A stretch of 58,490 nucleotides of DNA from DYGX01 sp035325905 (GCA_035325905.1 DAOKYY010000016.1:1-58490); one strand, 5' to 3'; numbered from the stretch's first letter, positions 1 through 9,022 are shown. Notes: generated from the sequence alone by a model not told the origin. Program-made: numbers and translations.

Positions 1-125
1 AGACCCATTCGGGGGATGACGGGCGGCGCGAGCTTCCGCCCCTCCCCCCGGACGCCGGATTGTTCTCTCGTGGTCCAGTCTGGAAAGTTCATAACTGCTT
101 CTAGAAACCTAGAAACGTAGATGAA

Positions 126-165
126 GCAGGGCGCCTGTGGAAATGGGGCGCCCTGCGCTGTTTTT
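126..165 (+). terminator. GC-rich hairpin with T tract downstream of fabH
   Basis: A perfect 10-bp inverted repeat (126-135 with 147-156) is followed on the plus strand by TTTTT at 161-165. The T run favours termination of a plus-strand transcript entering from the left, while the stem also lies about 25 nt past the minus-strand fabH stop and could protect or end that mRNA. I see no convincing gene in 1-125, although one plus frame is open to a TAG at 118-120. Confidence 0.6.
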
Positions 166-180
166 GGGGCGAAGGCTAGC

Positions 181-1548
181 TCACGCGCCGTTGCTGGTTG
201 GCGGCGGCTCGCCCTCATTCGCGGCAGGCTCGCGCCGGGCTGCCTCGGCCCGCTTGGCCGCGTCGTCGCGCCGGGGCCACTCGCGGGGCAGCGCCGGAGT
301 CGGCAGATTCTCCCGCGCGGCCTGGGCGCGATCGCGCGCCGCCTCGGCTCGCTCGCGCGCGCGCCGGGCGATCGCCTGCGGGCTGAGCAGCATGATCCGC
401 CGCCACAGCCGCACCAGCGGGCGGCGCAGCCACGCCAGCGCGTATTCGCCCTGGCGCCGCCCCCAGGTCAGGCTGCGCGCCGGGCGGCCCGGCAACGCCG
501 ACCACTCGATGACCATCGAAGCCCAGCTCAGGCCGCCGCCGAACCCGACAAACGCTACGATATCGCCCGGTTTGAGCAGCTCGCGCTCGGCGGCTTCGGC
601 CAGCGCCAGCGGAATCGACGCCGCCGACGTGTTGCCATAGCGCGCGATGTTGCTGTAAACGCGCTCCTCCGGGATCTTCAGCGTTTTGGCCGCGTACTCG
701 ATGATGCGCTGGTTGGCCTGGTGCGGAATGACGAGCGCGAGATCGTCGGGCGTCAGGCCCGCCTGGTCCAGCGCCGCCTTGATGCTATCGCCGATGATGC
801 GTGTGGCGAAGCGGTAGACGCCCTTGCCGTCCATGTAGATGCGGTGCATTTCGTGCACACCATCTTGCAGGTAAGTGTCGCGGCTGCTGACGGTCGGCAG
901 CGTGAGCATGTCCCAGCCCGATCCGTCCGAGCGCAAGACGCTGCTCAGGATGCCGCCGGGCACGTCGCTGCCTTGCAGCACGACCGCCCCGGCCCCGTCG
1001 CCGAACAGGATACACGTCCCCCGATCGGCCCAGTCCACCACGCGGCTGAGCGTCTCGGCGCCGATCACGACCGCGCAGTTGATCTCGCCGGTGCGGATCT
1101 TGCTGGCGGCCATGTCGAGCGCGTAGACGAAGCCGGAGCACGCCGCGCTGAGGTCGAATGCTCCCGCGTTGGTTGCGCCGAGATAGTCTTGCACCATGCT
1201 GGCCGTGCTGGGGAAGATGTACTCCGGCGTGGCGGTCGCTACGATGACCAGATCGATCGCGCTCGGCAGCAGGTCCGCTACGTCGAGCGCCTTTTGCGCG
1301 GCGCGCGTGGCGAGGCTGGTCGTGGTCTCGCGCGGCTCTGCAATGCGCCGCTCCTTGATGCCGGTGCGCGTCGTGATCCATTCGTCGTTGGTATCGACGA
1401 TGGCCTCCAGGTCCGAATTCGATAAGACCTGTGACGGCACCTCCAGCCCCCAGCCGACAATATGCGCATAGCGCAGCATGCGGGGCCGGCTGGTGAACGC
1501 CAGGCGGCTGCGGTGGAGCGGGCGGGTGGGTGTTTCCTGATCTGCCAT
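181..1548 (-). CDS. fabH: 3-oxoacyl-ACP synthase III (KAS III) with C-terminal tail
   Basis: FabH condenses acetyl- or branched acyl-CoA with malonyl-ACP to start fatty acid synthesis in the cytoplasm. The thiolase-fold triad is visible: Cys137 in AACSGF, His276 in IPHQANQ and Asn306 in YGNTSAAS. The KAS III core ends near residue 350. About 105 extra residues follow, rich in Ala, Arg and Glu, with no known domain that I can name. The gene starts directly after the fabF stop (TAAATG), so the two are probably translated together. An internal Met at residue 24 lines up better with usual FabH N-termini but has no Shine-Dalgarno, so I kept the first ATG. The function is secure; the start and tail are less so. 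Confidence 0.93.
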   Translation of the reverse strand: MADQETPTRPLHRSRLAFTSRPRMLRYAHIVGWGLEVPSQVLSNSDLEAIVDTNDEWITTRTGIKERRIAEPRETTTSLATRAAQKALDVADLLPSAIDLVIVATATPEYIFPSTASMVQDYLGATNAGAFDLSAACSGFVYALDMAASKIRTGEINCAVVIGAETLSRVVDWADRGTCILFGDGAGAVVLQGSDVPGGILSSVLRSDGSGWDMLTLPTVSSRDTYLQDGVHEMHRIYMDGKGVYRFATRIIGDSIKAALDQAGLTPDDLALVIPHQANQRIIEYAAKTLKIPEERVYSNIARYGNTSAASIPLALAEAAERELLKPGDIVAFVGFGGGLSWASMVIEWSALPGRPARSLTWGRRQGEYALAWLRRPLVRLWRRIMLLSPQAIARRARERAEAARDRAQAARENLPTPALPREWPRRDDAAKRAEAARREPAANEGEPPPTSNGA

Positions 1549-2787
1549 TTAGCCCGTGTATCGACTGAAGATCACGACCGCGTTGTGGCCGCCAAAGCCG
1601 AACGAGTTGGACATCACGTGCGTCAGGTCCGCTTTCACGCCAACGTTCGGCGTGTAGTTGAGATCGCACTCCGGGTCAGGCATGTTGAGGTTGATCGTCG
1701 GCGGGATGAACTGATGGCAAATCGCCTCGATGCTGAACACGGCCTCGACGCTGCCCGCCGATCCCATCAGGTGGCCCGTGACCGACTTGGTCGAGCTGAT
1801 CGGGACGCGGTAAGCGTGCTCGCCGAAAACGGCCTTGATCGCGCGCGTCTCGCTCACATCGTTAAGCTGCGTGCTGGTGCCGTGCGCGTTGATGTAGTCG
1901 ATGTTTTCCGGCTGCAAGCCCGCGCTGCGCAGCGCCCGGCGCATCGCTTCCTGCGCGCCTTCGCCGTTTTCCATCGGCGCGGTGACGTGGAAGGCGTCGC
2001 ACGTGCTGCCGTAACCAGTCACCTCGGCGTAGATGCGCGCCCCGCGCGCCAGGGCGTGATCCAGCTCCTCAAGGATCAGCGCCGCCGCGCCTTCCGCGAT
2101 CAGGAAACCGTCGCGGTCCGCCGAGAACGGGCGCGACGCCCCTTCGGGGTCGTCGTTGCGGCGCGAGAGCGCCTGCATGTTCGCCAGGCTGGCAACCGCC
2201 AGCTGGACCATGCCCGCCTCGTTGCTGCCGGCGAGCATCATCGTCGCCGCGCCGCGTCGCACCATCTCGTAAGCCTCACCGATGCAGTTGTTGCCGGTCG
2301 CGCAGGCGGTGGCGATCGACATATTCGGGCCGCGCAGCCCCAGCTCAATCGCGATCTTGCCCGCCGGGCTGTCGGGGAGCATCATCGGCAGCAGCAGCGG
2401 GCTGACGCTATTCGGGCCTTTGTCGATCACGCCGACGATGCCGTCGATCAGCGACTGGATGCCGCCGATACCGGTGCCCATCACCACGCCGAAGTCGTAT
2501 GGGTTCTCCTGCGCAACATCGATACCGGAATCGGCGAGCGCCTGCCGGCTGGCGTAGACGCCGAAATGCGTTACGCGGTCCGTGCGGCGCACCTCGCGGC
2601 GGCCCATGACCTCTTCGGCGTCGAAATGCTTGACCGGCGCGCCAATCGTGACCTTGAGGCCGGCTTCTTCAAATTCTGGCATATGCTGCGCACCGGACAC
2701 GCCGTTCGCCGCGTTCTGCCAGGCTTCCTCCAGGGTGTTGCCGACCGGGCAGATAATCCCCATGCCCGTGACCACCACTCGCTTCAT
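1549..2787 (-). CDS. fabF: 3-oxoacyl-ACP synthase II (KAS II)
   Basis: FabF elongates acyl-ACP with malonyl-ACP. At 412 residues it has normal length, and the Cys-His-His triad is present: Cys162 in TACATGNN, His302 in NAHGTST and His339 in TGHLMGSAG. The frame is open 31 codons further upstream, but ATG 2787 is chosen because the protein then begins MKRVVVTGMG as the family does and a GGAGGGG ribosome site lies upstream. It heads a two-gene fabF-fabH transcript. No acpP, fabD or fabG lies in the window. Confidence 0.96.
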   Translation of the reverse strand: MKRVVVTGMGIICPVGNTLEEAWQNAANGVSGAQHMPEFEEAGLKVTIGAPVKHFDAEEVMGRREVRRTDRVTHFGVYASRQALADSGIDVAQENPYDFGVVMGTGIGGIQSLIDGIVGVIDKGPNSVSPLLLPMMLPDSPAGKIAIELGLRGPNMSIATACATGNNCIGEAYEMVRRGAATMMLAGSNEAGMVQLAVASLANMQALSRRNDDPEGASRPFSADRDGFLIAEGAAALILEELDHALARGARIYAEVTGYGSTCDAFHVTAPMENGEGAQEAMRRALRSAGLQPENIDYINAHGTSTQLNDVSETRAIKAVFGEHAYRVPISSTKSVTGHLMGSAGSVEAVFSIEAICHQFIPPTINLNMPDPECDLNYTPNVGVKADLTHVMSNSFGFGGHNAVVIFSRYTG

Positions 2788-2885
2788 TTCCACGGGTGAA
2801 CCCCTCCGCTGCGTGAGACGTGCCGCCACGTGCTGGCACCTGACCAGTGAACGCGCCGCGCCCTGACTCCGGGCGGGCACGCCGT

Positions 2886-2894
2886 ATTATACCA
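2886..2894 (-). promoter_or_regulatory. Extended -10 promoter of fabF-fabH
   Basis: On the minus strand the sequence reads TGGTATAAT, an extended -10 box, about 100 nt before the fabF ATG. No good -35 is visible at the usual distance, as is common for extended -10 promoters. The same nonamer precedes other genes in the window. Confidence 0.55.
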
Positions 2895-2984
2895 CCACGC
2901 GCCGCGCCGCGAGCGACCGCGCGCCGCCCCGGGTCAACTCGCTGACTATAACCCGGCAGCGCGCGAATGGTTACAGGCGCGGCA

Positions 2985-2993
2985 TGGTATAAT
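2985..2993 (+). promoter_or_regulatory. Extended -10 promoter of the 3017 reductase gene
   Basis: TGGTATAAT lies 23 nt before the start codon at 3017. The expected transcript start near 3000 leaves a leader of under 20 nt that contains a GGAGGG ribosome site. It is divergent from the fabF promoter about 95 nt away. Confidence 0.6.
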
Positions 2994-3016
2994 CTCGCGC
3001 CGGAGGGACGAGACGG

Positions 3017-3964
3017 ATGATCCTGATTACGGGCGCGACCGGGATGGTCGGGCGGCATCTGGTGCCGCAGCTTGCCGAGGCGGGCTGGGCGGTGCGTGTC
3101 GCGGTGCAGGCCGGGCGGCGGGGCCGGGCCGGCGGGGCCGGGTGGCCGGAAAGCGTCGAGGTCGTTACCGCCGAGCTGAACGACTCTGAGGCGCTGCACC
3201 AGGCGATGCAGGGCGTGCACACCGTATTTCACCTGGCGAGCGCGCAATGGTGGGGCAAGCGGCGCGACCTGGAGCGCGTCGACATCCAGGGCACGCGCCA
3301 GGTGATCGCGGCGGCGCGCTCGGCGCGCATCGGGCGAATTATCTACCTCAGCCAGCTTGGCGCGGAGCCGTCCTCGGCGTACCTGCTGATGCGCACGAAG
3401 GGCCAGGTCGAAGCGCTCATTCGCAACAGCGGCATCGCCTACACCATCATGCGCTGCGGCGTCGTCTTCGGCCCGGAAGATCGCTTCGTGAACGGGATCG
3501 CTATGCTGCTGCGCACCAACCCGTTTGTCTTCTTCCAGCCGGGCAAGGGCGACAGCCTGCTTCACCCGCTCTACGTGCGTGACCTTGTCCAGGCGCTCAC
3601 GAACAGCCTGGAATCAATCGACCTCGTGGACGCGACGATCGAGATCGGCGGAGCGGAGTATGTGACGTTCAACGAGCTATTGCGGACCGTGATGCGCGTG
3701 ACCGGTGCGCAGCGGACCGTGATCGGGGTTCCCCCTCACACGCTGCGCGGCATGACCGGCCTGATGAACCGGCTGGTTCCGCGCTGGCCGGCGACGGTCC
3801 AGTGGTTCGACATCCTCGCCAGCAACCGCACGGCGCAGCTTGGCAACCTCTTCGAATACTGCGGGGTACGCCCGGTGCGCTTCGAAGACACGCTGCTGAC
3901 CTACATGCCGCAGCGCCGCTACCTGCCGGAGCTGGTCCAGTTCATGCTGCGCCGACCGGTCTAG
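3017..3964 (+). CDS. NAD(P)-binding atypical short-chain dehydrogenase / NmrA-like protein
   Basis: The protein has 315 residues and a Rossmann fold. The N-terminus carries the dinucleotide-binding glycine motif TGATGMVG (residues 5-12), followed by VFHLASAQ and a KGQVEALIRNSG segment typical of extended or atypical SDRs of the NmrA / NDUFA9-like group. The classical catalytic Tyr-x-x-x-Lys is not clear, so it may be a binding or sensing protein or use a divergent site. The substrate is unknown. GGAGGG precedes the ATG. It stands alone between divergent fabF and a convergent solute-binding protein gene 46 nt downstream. No terminator is evident in that gap, which holds three imperfect copies of GCTGCCTTT-like sequence. 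Confidence 0.75.
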   Translation: MILITGATGMVGRHLVPQLAEAGWAVRVAVQAGRRGRAGGAGWPESVEVVTAELNDSEALHQAMQGVHTVFHLASAQWWGKRRDLERVDIQGTRQVIAAARSARIGRIIYLSQLGAEPSSAYLLMRTKGQVEALIRNSGIAYTIMRCGVVFGPEDRFVNGIAMLLRTNPFVFFQPGKGDSLLHPLYVRDLVQALTNSLESIDLVDATIEIGGAEYVTFNELLRTVMRVTGAQRTVIGVPPHTLRGMTGLMNRLVPRWPATVQWFDILASNRTAQLGNLFEYCGVRPVRFEDTLLTYMPQRRYLPELVQFMLRRPV

Positions 3965-4010
3965 CGAAGAACAGCCTCTTGCTGCTTTGAGCTGCCTTTC
4001 GCTGCCTTTA

Positions 4011-5867
4011 CTACGGCCGCATCGCGCTGCGCTCCGGCCAGAGCGGGATCGTGACCGGCTCGCCCAGGTCGAGGTGCGTCTGGCGCAGGCTCTGATACGT
4101 CCCGTCGCGCGCCATATCCTGCAGCGCGCCGTTGACCATTGCGCGGAAGCCGGAGTCGCCGCGCGGCAGCGCGAAGGCCACCGGCTGCAAGTCGAACACG
4201 TCGTCCAGCAGCTTGACGCTGGATGCGTCGCCCTCGCGCATCAGCGCCTGCAAGCGCAGGCTGTCGCCGAAGATGGCCGAGATATTGTCCTCGACGGTCA
4301 TGGTGTAGATCGCGTCGGACTCGCGCGTTAGCTCAAAGGTGCGGATATTCTGGCCGACGTTGAAATGCTCGGCGTACTTTTTGATCTGCGTCTCGCCGTC
4401 GGGATCGTCCGCAAAGTAGCCGATGATCCAGTTCGTGCCGAGCATGTCGCGGAAGCCGGTGATCCGCTCGTTCGCCGGGACGAGCAGGCGGTCGGCATGC
4501 ATCAGGTACGGCAGCGAGTAGTCGAACTCGTCCTCGGCGTTCCAGCGGGGATAGACGCCTACCGCCAGGTCCGCCGCGCCGCTGGCGACCAGCGCCTGCG
4601 GGTTCGTGATTGAGTTGGGAACGTATTCAACGGTCGTATTCCAGCGCCGCGCCATTTCCTCGACCAGCGCCCGGTTGAGCGCGTTCGTCAGCCGCACGAT
4701 GGCGGGCGCGTCCTGGCCGTCGACGGCGATCCCCGCGACGCGCAGCGGCTGGCCGCTTTCCAGCCGGGCGCGGACCGGGCTGGCCGGGACGACGAGGCTG
4801 GTCCCGAAGTCGCCCACGCCGCGCGTGTCCTCATACAGATCGTCGTACACCGGGACGAGCGTGACGAAGTCCATCGGCTCCGCGCCGAACCACTCGCGGT
4901 AGATTTCTTCGAGGCGTCCGCTGGCCTTGAGACGCTGAAGCGACCGGTTGAGTAGCTGGTAGAGGTTATCGTCGTTGCGGCGCAGCGCAATGGCATACGG
5001 CTCCAGCATCACCGGCTCGTCGACCAGGCTCATTTGCTGGCGACCGGCGCGGCGCAGGCTGTCCAGCTGCCCGACCATACCGTCCACCTCGCCGCCCGCC
5101 AGCGCGTCCAGCGCCGCGTTCTCGGTGGCGTAGGTGCGAATGTCGAACGGCACGCCGCTCGCGTCCATCCACAGACGCAGGGCGCGCTCGCTGCGGCTGC
5201 CGATCTCGACCCCGACCGGGTGCCCTGAAAGCTGCTCCAGCGTGGCATACGGCTCGCCCTGGCGGATCACCATTCGCTGCTCGTTGAGATAGTACGGGTG
5301 CGTGAAGTCGAGAACGGCCTCGCGGTCGCGGCTGCGCGTCTGCTGGCCGATCAGCAGATCGACCGCGCCCGTGACGAGCATCTCCGTGTCGTTCTGGCGC
5401 GTGACCTGCACGAACTCCACGCCCAGCCCCAGCTCGATCGCGATCGCGTTGATGATGTCCGCCTCGTAGCCATCGACCTCGCCGCGCTCGTTGAGCCAGG
5501 TGAAGGGCGCGGCGTTGAAATAGGCGCCGACCCGCAGGGTGTCGTCTGCCTGAATGCGCGCCAGCGCCGACTCAGTGACGCGCGCCTGCGCGGCGGGCGT
5601 CGGCTCTTGCGGGACGGGCGTCGGGGGGATGCGCGTCGGCGCGTGGAGCGTAAAGGTCGGGCTGGGCAGGGGCGTCTCGGTCGGAATCGGGCTGGGCGTG
5701 CGCGCCGGCCCGGCGGGCGCCGGAGTCGCTTCTTCGGCGGGCGGCGTCTCGGTCGCCTGCAAGCGGGCGGACGCGGTGTTGCGCGGCGGGGCGGCGCTCA
5801 CAAGCGCCGACGCCAGCGCCGCGAGAACCAGCAGCGAGAGGGCGATCAAGCGAATACGTCGTGTCAT
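4011..5867 (-). CDS. Exported protein with two solute-binding (SBP_bac_3) domains
   Basis: The 618-residue protein begins with a signal peptide (MTRRIRLIALSLLVLAALAS) lacking an evident lipobox. A Pro/Thr-rich linker runs to about residue 95. Two family-3 type periplasmic binding folds follow, about residues 100-330 and 375-605. The first shows ADDTLRVGAYFNAAPFTW and DLLIGQQTRSRDRE, as in amino-acid binding proteins. The second is more divergent (YVPNSITNPQALVASGAADL). No ABC permease or ATPase lies nearby, so the partner is unknown and a sensing role is possible. Its ATG overlaps the nadD stop (ATGA), implying coupled translation with an unrelated metabolic gene. Confidence 0.8.
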   Translation of the reverse strand: MTRRIRLIALSLLVLAALASALVSAAPPRNTASARLQATETPPAEEATPAPAGPARTPSPIPTETPLPSPTFTLHAPTRIPPTPVPQEPTPAAQARVTESALARIQADDTLRVGAYFNAAPFTWLNERGEVDGYEADIINAIAIELGLGVEFVQVTRQNDTEMLVTGAVDLLIGQQTRSRDREAVLDFTHPYYLNEQRMVIRQGEPYATLEQLSGHPVGVEIGSRSERALRLWMDASGVPFDIRTYATENAALDALAGGEVDGMVGQLDSLRRAGRQQMSLVDEPVMLEPYAIALRRNDDNLYQLLNRSLQRLKASGRLEEIYREWFGAEPMDFVTLVPVYDDLYEDTRGVGDFGTSLVVPASPVRARLESGQPLRVAGIAVDGQDAPAIVRLTNALNRALVEEMARRWNTTVEYVPNSITNPQALVASGAADLAVGVYPRWNAEDEFDYSLPYLMHADRLLVPANERITGFRDMLGTNWIIGYFADDPDGETQIKKYAEHFNVGQNIRTFELTRESDAIYTMTVEDNISAIFGDSLRLQALMREGDASSVKLLDDVFDLQPVAFALPRGDSGFRAMVNGALQDMARDGTYQSLRQTHLDLGEPVTIPLWPERSAMRP

Positions 5868-6484
5868 GGGGAAATCACCGTTTCGGGATCATTACGATAC
5901 AGGTTGTGCGCTTCGATGTACGCGCGGACGGCGTCCGGTGTCTGGTAGCGGATGCTCAGCCCGGCGCTGACCCGGCGGGCGAGATTCGTCGCGGAGATGT
6001 CGATCTGCGGCGCGTCGATCCAGTCCACCCGCTCGCGGATGCCAGGGATGCCCTGTTCCAACTGCGCCAGATCGGGCGCGTAGCCGGGGCGATGCATAAC
6101 ACCCAGCCGTGCCAGCCGGATCAGCTCGCCAGGGCGTGACCACTTCGGCAAGTCGCGCAGCGAGTCGCTGCCGATCAGGAAGACAAGCTCAGCCGCAGGG
6201 AACTCCTGGCGCAGCAGGCGCAGCATGTCGGCGGTGTAGTGCGGGCCGGGGCGGTCGAGATCGACGCGGGAAAGCGCGAAGCGCGGGTTCCCGGCGATAG
6301 CGCGTTCTACCAGCGCCGCGCGATGCTCCGCCGAGGCGCGCAGCGCGCCCTTGTGCGGCGGATCGGCGGCGGGGACAAACAGCACGCAGTCAAGCGACAG
6401 GCCATCGGCAGCCATCTCGGCCAGGATCAGGTGCCCGTAGTGCGGCGGGTCGAAGGTCCCGCCCAGGATGCCGAGGCGCGTCAA
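5864..6484 (-). CDS. nadD: Nicotinate-nucleotide adenylyltransferase
   Basis: NadD adenylates nicotinate mononucleotide to deamido-NAD. The 206-residue protein starts with the nucleotidyltransferase motif GGTFDPPHYGH and has the C-terminal ISATNLARRV segment (ISSTxxR-like). The frame continues upstream to 6598, but that would run deep into obgE. I chose TTG 6484 because CCGGAGG lies about 5 nt before it and the protein then begins M-T-R-L-G-I-L-G-G like its relatives. It follows obgE by 28 nt and overlaps the next gene by 4 nt. The obg-nadD association is common in bacteria. Confidence 0.93.
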   Translation of the reverse strand: MTRLGILGGTFDPPHYGHLILAEMAADGLSLDCVLFVPAADPPHKGALRASAEHRAALVERAIAGNPRFALSRVDLDRPGPHYTADMLRLLRQEFPAAELVFLIGSDSLRDLPKWSRPGELIRLARLGVMHRPGYAPDLAQLEQGIPGIRERVDWIDAPQIDISATNLARRVSAGLSIRYQTPDAVRAYIEAHNLYRNDPETVISP

Positions 6485-6512
6485 CGACGCCTCCGGCACG
6501 GCGCGACCCAGG

Positions 6513-7772
6513 TCACTCGCCCCATTCCAGCTCCGTATCTCCGATGAAGACTGTGTCGCCGGGCTGGATGCCCGCCTCGCGCAGGGCCTCGCTGACACCC
6601 ATCGTTTCCAGGATGCGCTGGAAGCGGGCAGCGGCCTGGTCGTAATCCCAGTAGGTCATTGCGGCGGCGCGCTCGATCCGCTTGCCGCTGACGCGGAAGC
6701 TACCGTCCGGCTGGCGCCTGATCTCGAACGCCAGCGGGTCTTCGCCCAGGCTGTAGAGCGGGCGCTCGGCGGGTTCTTCGATGTCGGGCAGCGCGTCGAG
6801 CGCGTTGAGCGTCCGCCCCAGCAGGTCGCGCACGTTCTGATGCGTCGCCGCCGAGATCGCCATTGGCTCGTAGCCCAGCCGCTTCAGCGCGTCGCGGATG
6901 TCCGGCCAGCGTTCCTGCGCCTGGGGCAGGTCGATTTTGTTGAGCGCCACGATCTGCGGCTTGGCGGCCAGGGCCTCGTCGAACAGCGCCAGCTCCGAGT
7001 TGATCTGGTGGAAGTCGGCCAGCGGGTCGTCCGCCGCGCCGTCGAGCAGGTGGATCAGCACGCGCGTGCGCTGGATGTGCCGCAAGAACCCGTGCCCCAA
7101 GCCGACGCCCAGGTGCGCGCCTTCGATCAGGCCGGGGATGTCCGCCAGCACGAGGTCGCGGTCGTCAATGCGGGCAACGCCGAGGTTCGGCTCCAGCGTG
7201 GTGAATGGATAATCAGCGATCTTCGGCTTGGCGTTGCTGACGACCGACAGCAGGGTGGATTTGCCGGCGTTCGGCACGCCGACGATTCCGACATCGGCCA
7301 GCAGCCGCAGCTCCAGCGCGAGGGCGCGCTGCTCGCCCGGCTCGCCTTTCTCGGCGATGCGCGGCGCCTGGTTGGTGCTGGTCGCGAAGCGCGCGTTGCC
7401 GCGCCCGCCCCGCCCGCCGCGCGCCACGACGACGCGCTGGCCCGGCTCGATCAGGTCCGCGATCAGTTCGCCGGTTTGGGCGTCGCGGACGATCGTGCCG
7501 GGCGGGACCGGGATGTCCAGGTCCGCGCCGCTGCGGCCCGTCCTGTTGCTGGTGCCGCCGTGCTGGCCGTTTTCGGCGGGGAAGTATTTCTGCTGGGTGA
7601 AGGCGAGCAGCGTGTTGAGGGTCGGTTCGACGACGAGCGCAACGTCGCCGCCTTTGCCGCCGTCGCCGCCGGCTGGCCCGCCGCGCGGCACATATTTTTC
7701 GCGGCGGAAGTGCACGATGCCATTGCCGCCGTCGCCGCTCTTGACCTGGATTTTCGCTTCGTCGTATGCCAT
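6513..7772 (-). CDS. obgE: Obg family GTPase (CgtA)
   Basis: Obg is a ribosome-associated GTPase in late 50S assembly and stress control. The 419-residue protein has all three parts. The glycine-rich Obg fold spans residues 1-158 (KSGDGGNGIVHFRREKYVPRG with GG repeats). The G domain has P-loop GVPNAGKST near 165-173, DIPG at 211-214 and NKID near 285. The OCT-type C-terminal domain runs from about 340 to 419. It heads the obgE-nadD-binding protein group and lies 94 nt after the prenyl synthase stop. Confidence 0.97.
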   Translation of the reverse strand: MAYDEAKIQVKSGDGGNGIVHFRREKYVPRGGPAGGDGGKGGDVALVVEPTLNTLLAFTQQKYFPAENGQHGGTSNRTGRSGADLDIPVPPGTIVRDAQTGELIADLIEPGQRVVVARGGRGGRGNARFATSTNQAPRIAEKGEPGEQRALALELRLLADVGIVGVPNAGKSTLLSVVSNAKPKIADYPFTTLEPNLGVARIDDRDLVLADIPGLIEGAHLGVGLGHGFLRHIQRTRVLIHLLDGAADDPLADFHQINSELALFDEALAAKPQIVALNKIDLPQAQERWPDIRDALKRLGYEPMAISAATHQNVRDLLGRTLNALDALPDIEEPAERPLYSLGEDPLAFEIRRQPDGSFRVSGKRIERAAAMTYWDYDQAAARFQRILETMGVSEALREAGIQPGDTVFIGDTELEWGE

Positions 7773-7866
7773 GAGGCGGGAGTCTAGCGCGTGGGGCAGG
7801 GAGCGTCAACCGGGCGATGGACGCGCCCCTCGCCGGGCAGTAGCTCTTGGAAATATTTGGCTGGGG

Positions 7867-8814
7867 CTAGTGATCGCGCTCGATGACCTGATGCGCCAGG
7901 TCGCGCAGCGCCTCCACCGCGTGTGACGCGGGCAAGGTATCAAGCTGCGCCAGCGCCAGGCCGGCGAACTCCTGCGCTTTGGCGCGCCCCTTGGCGATCG
8001 CATCATCGACGGTGTAGCCGCGCAGAATGGCGTCTTGCAGCGCGTCCCGCGAGAGATCGTTCTGGACCTCTACCGCGGCAGGCGACTTGCTGCCGGACCC
8101 GCCGGCGCTCTGGATGGCGACGGCGATCCCGCGACCCTGCGCGATGTCGATCCCAGCATTCTTGCCCAGGTGCGCGGAGTCGGACGCCAGGTCGAGCACG
8201 TCGTCAATCAACTGGAAGGCGATGCCGAGGTTGAACGCATACTGGCTGAGCGCGCTGACCCAGGCGGCAGGCGGATTGGCGGCGGTCGCGCCCAGCTCGG
8301 CGGAGGCGACGAACAGCGCGGCGGTCTTGCGCGAGATGATCTCGAAGTAGGTCGCGGCGTCGAAGGTGCCCTCGCGCGCAGCCTGGATTTGCATCGTCTC
8401 GCCCTCGACCAGCGCGGTCGAGGCGCGCGCCAGGATGCGATTCAGCTCGGTCGAGTAGGGCGCCATCAGCTCGTAGGTGCGCGTGAAGAGGTAATCGCCA
8501 GTCAGCAGCGCATACGTGCCGCCCCAGCGCGAGTTGACCGTCTCGCGGCCCCGGCGCAGCGTGCCGTGATCGTTGATGTCGTCATGGACCAGCGTCGCGG
8601 TGTGGATGATCTCGACGGCGGCGGCGAGCGGAATCGCCTCGTCAAAGTTCGTGCCGCCAGCCGCCTCGTAAGACAGCAGGAGCAAACGCGGTCGAACCCG
8701 TTTGCCACCGGCGCCCAGAATGTGCTGGCTGGTCTGGCGCAGCAGGGGGACGGCGCTGTCGGCGATCGATAGCAGCAAATCATCCACCCGCTGGAGCGCG
8801 TTGTCTACGGCCAT
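7867..8814 (-). CDS. Long-chain polyprenyl diphosphate synthase
   Basis: This trans-prenyltransferase of the IspA/IspB fold builds the isoprenoid chain for quinones or lipid carriers. The 315-residue protein carries both aspartate-rich motifs, DDIND at 78-82 and DDVLD at 204-208, plus GGKRVRP near 36-42 for diphosphate binding. Small residues (Ala, Thr) just before the first motif fit a long product, but the length cannot be read from sequence. ATG 8814 is chosen over 8835 because GGGAGG lies 4-5 nt upstream. Mevalonate kinase and a UbiA-type prenyl-phosphate transferase elsewhere in the window belong to the same isoprenoid theme. Confidence 0.92.
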   Translation of the reverse strand: MAVDNALQRVDDLLLSIADSAVPLLRQTSQHILGAGGKRVRPRLLLLSYEAAGGTNFDEAIPLAAAVEIIHTATLVHDDINDHGTLRRGRETVNSRWGGTYALLTGDYLFTRTYELMAPYSTELNRILARASTALVEGETMQIQAAREGTFDAATYFEIISRKTAALFVASAELGATAANPPAAWVSALSQYAFNLGIAFQLIDDVLDLASDSAHLGKNAGIDIAQGRGIAVAIQSAGGSGSKSPAAVEVQNDLSRDALQDAILRGYTVDDAIAKGRAKAQEFAGLALAQLDTLPASHAVEALRDLAHQVIERDH

Positions 8815-8899
8815 GCCGCCTCCCGAGAAACCCAAACCCGTGCCCGGTAAGGCGGGACCTCGCGCCGGGCTTTTGTGTCTTTCAGAACTTTCTAAATGG

Positions 8900-8905
8900 A
8901 TTATA
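8900..8905 (-). promoter_or_regulatory. -10 box of the prenyl synthase gene
   Basis: TATAAT on the minus strand sits about 85 nt before ATG 8814, with a weak TGGTAA 17 nt upstream. The predicted leader contains a GCCCGG...CCGGGC hairpin (about 8847-8875). That hairpin reads as stem plus TTTTG only on the opposite strand, so I do not call it a terminator. Confidence 0.45.
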
Positions 8906-9022
8906 ACCTCGCGCGGCGCCCTTTACCACGCCATTTTGGACGCCTAAAGTCATTTTTTGCGGAGCACTATCTCATCGAAAAAAAACTTCTTGAAGTTGGC
9001 CCGCAGAAGCGCGGCCAGGCGG

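Noticed and set aside
1..120. Open frame ending at TAG 118-120, possibly the end of a gene from the left
   Set aside because: Only about 40 codons are visible, with no recognisable motif, and another frame is also open for 34 codons. Undecidable.
121..1425. Long plus-strand open frame opposite fabH (434 codons)
   Set aside because: It is the antisense of fabH; the product is Arg/Ala-rich with no family features. High GC gives many such shadows, e.g. 1462-2799, 13326-15254 and 54271-56178.
8846..8880. Terminator upstream of the prenyl synthase gene
   Set aside because: The T run follows the stem only on the plus strand, where no gene lies upstream.
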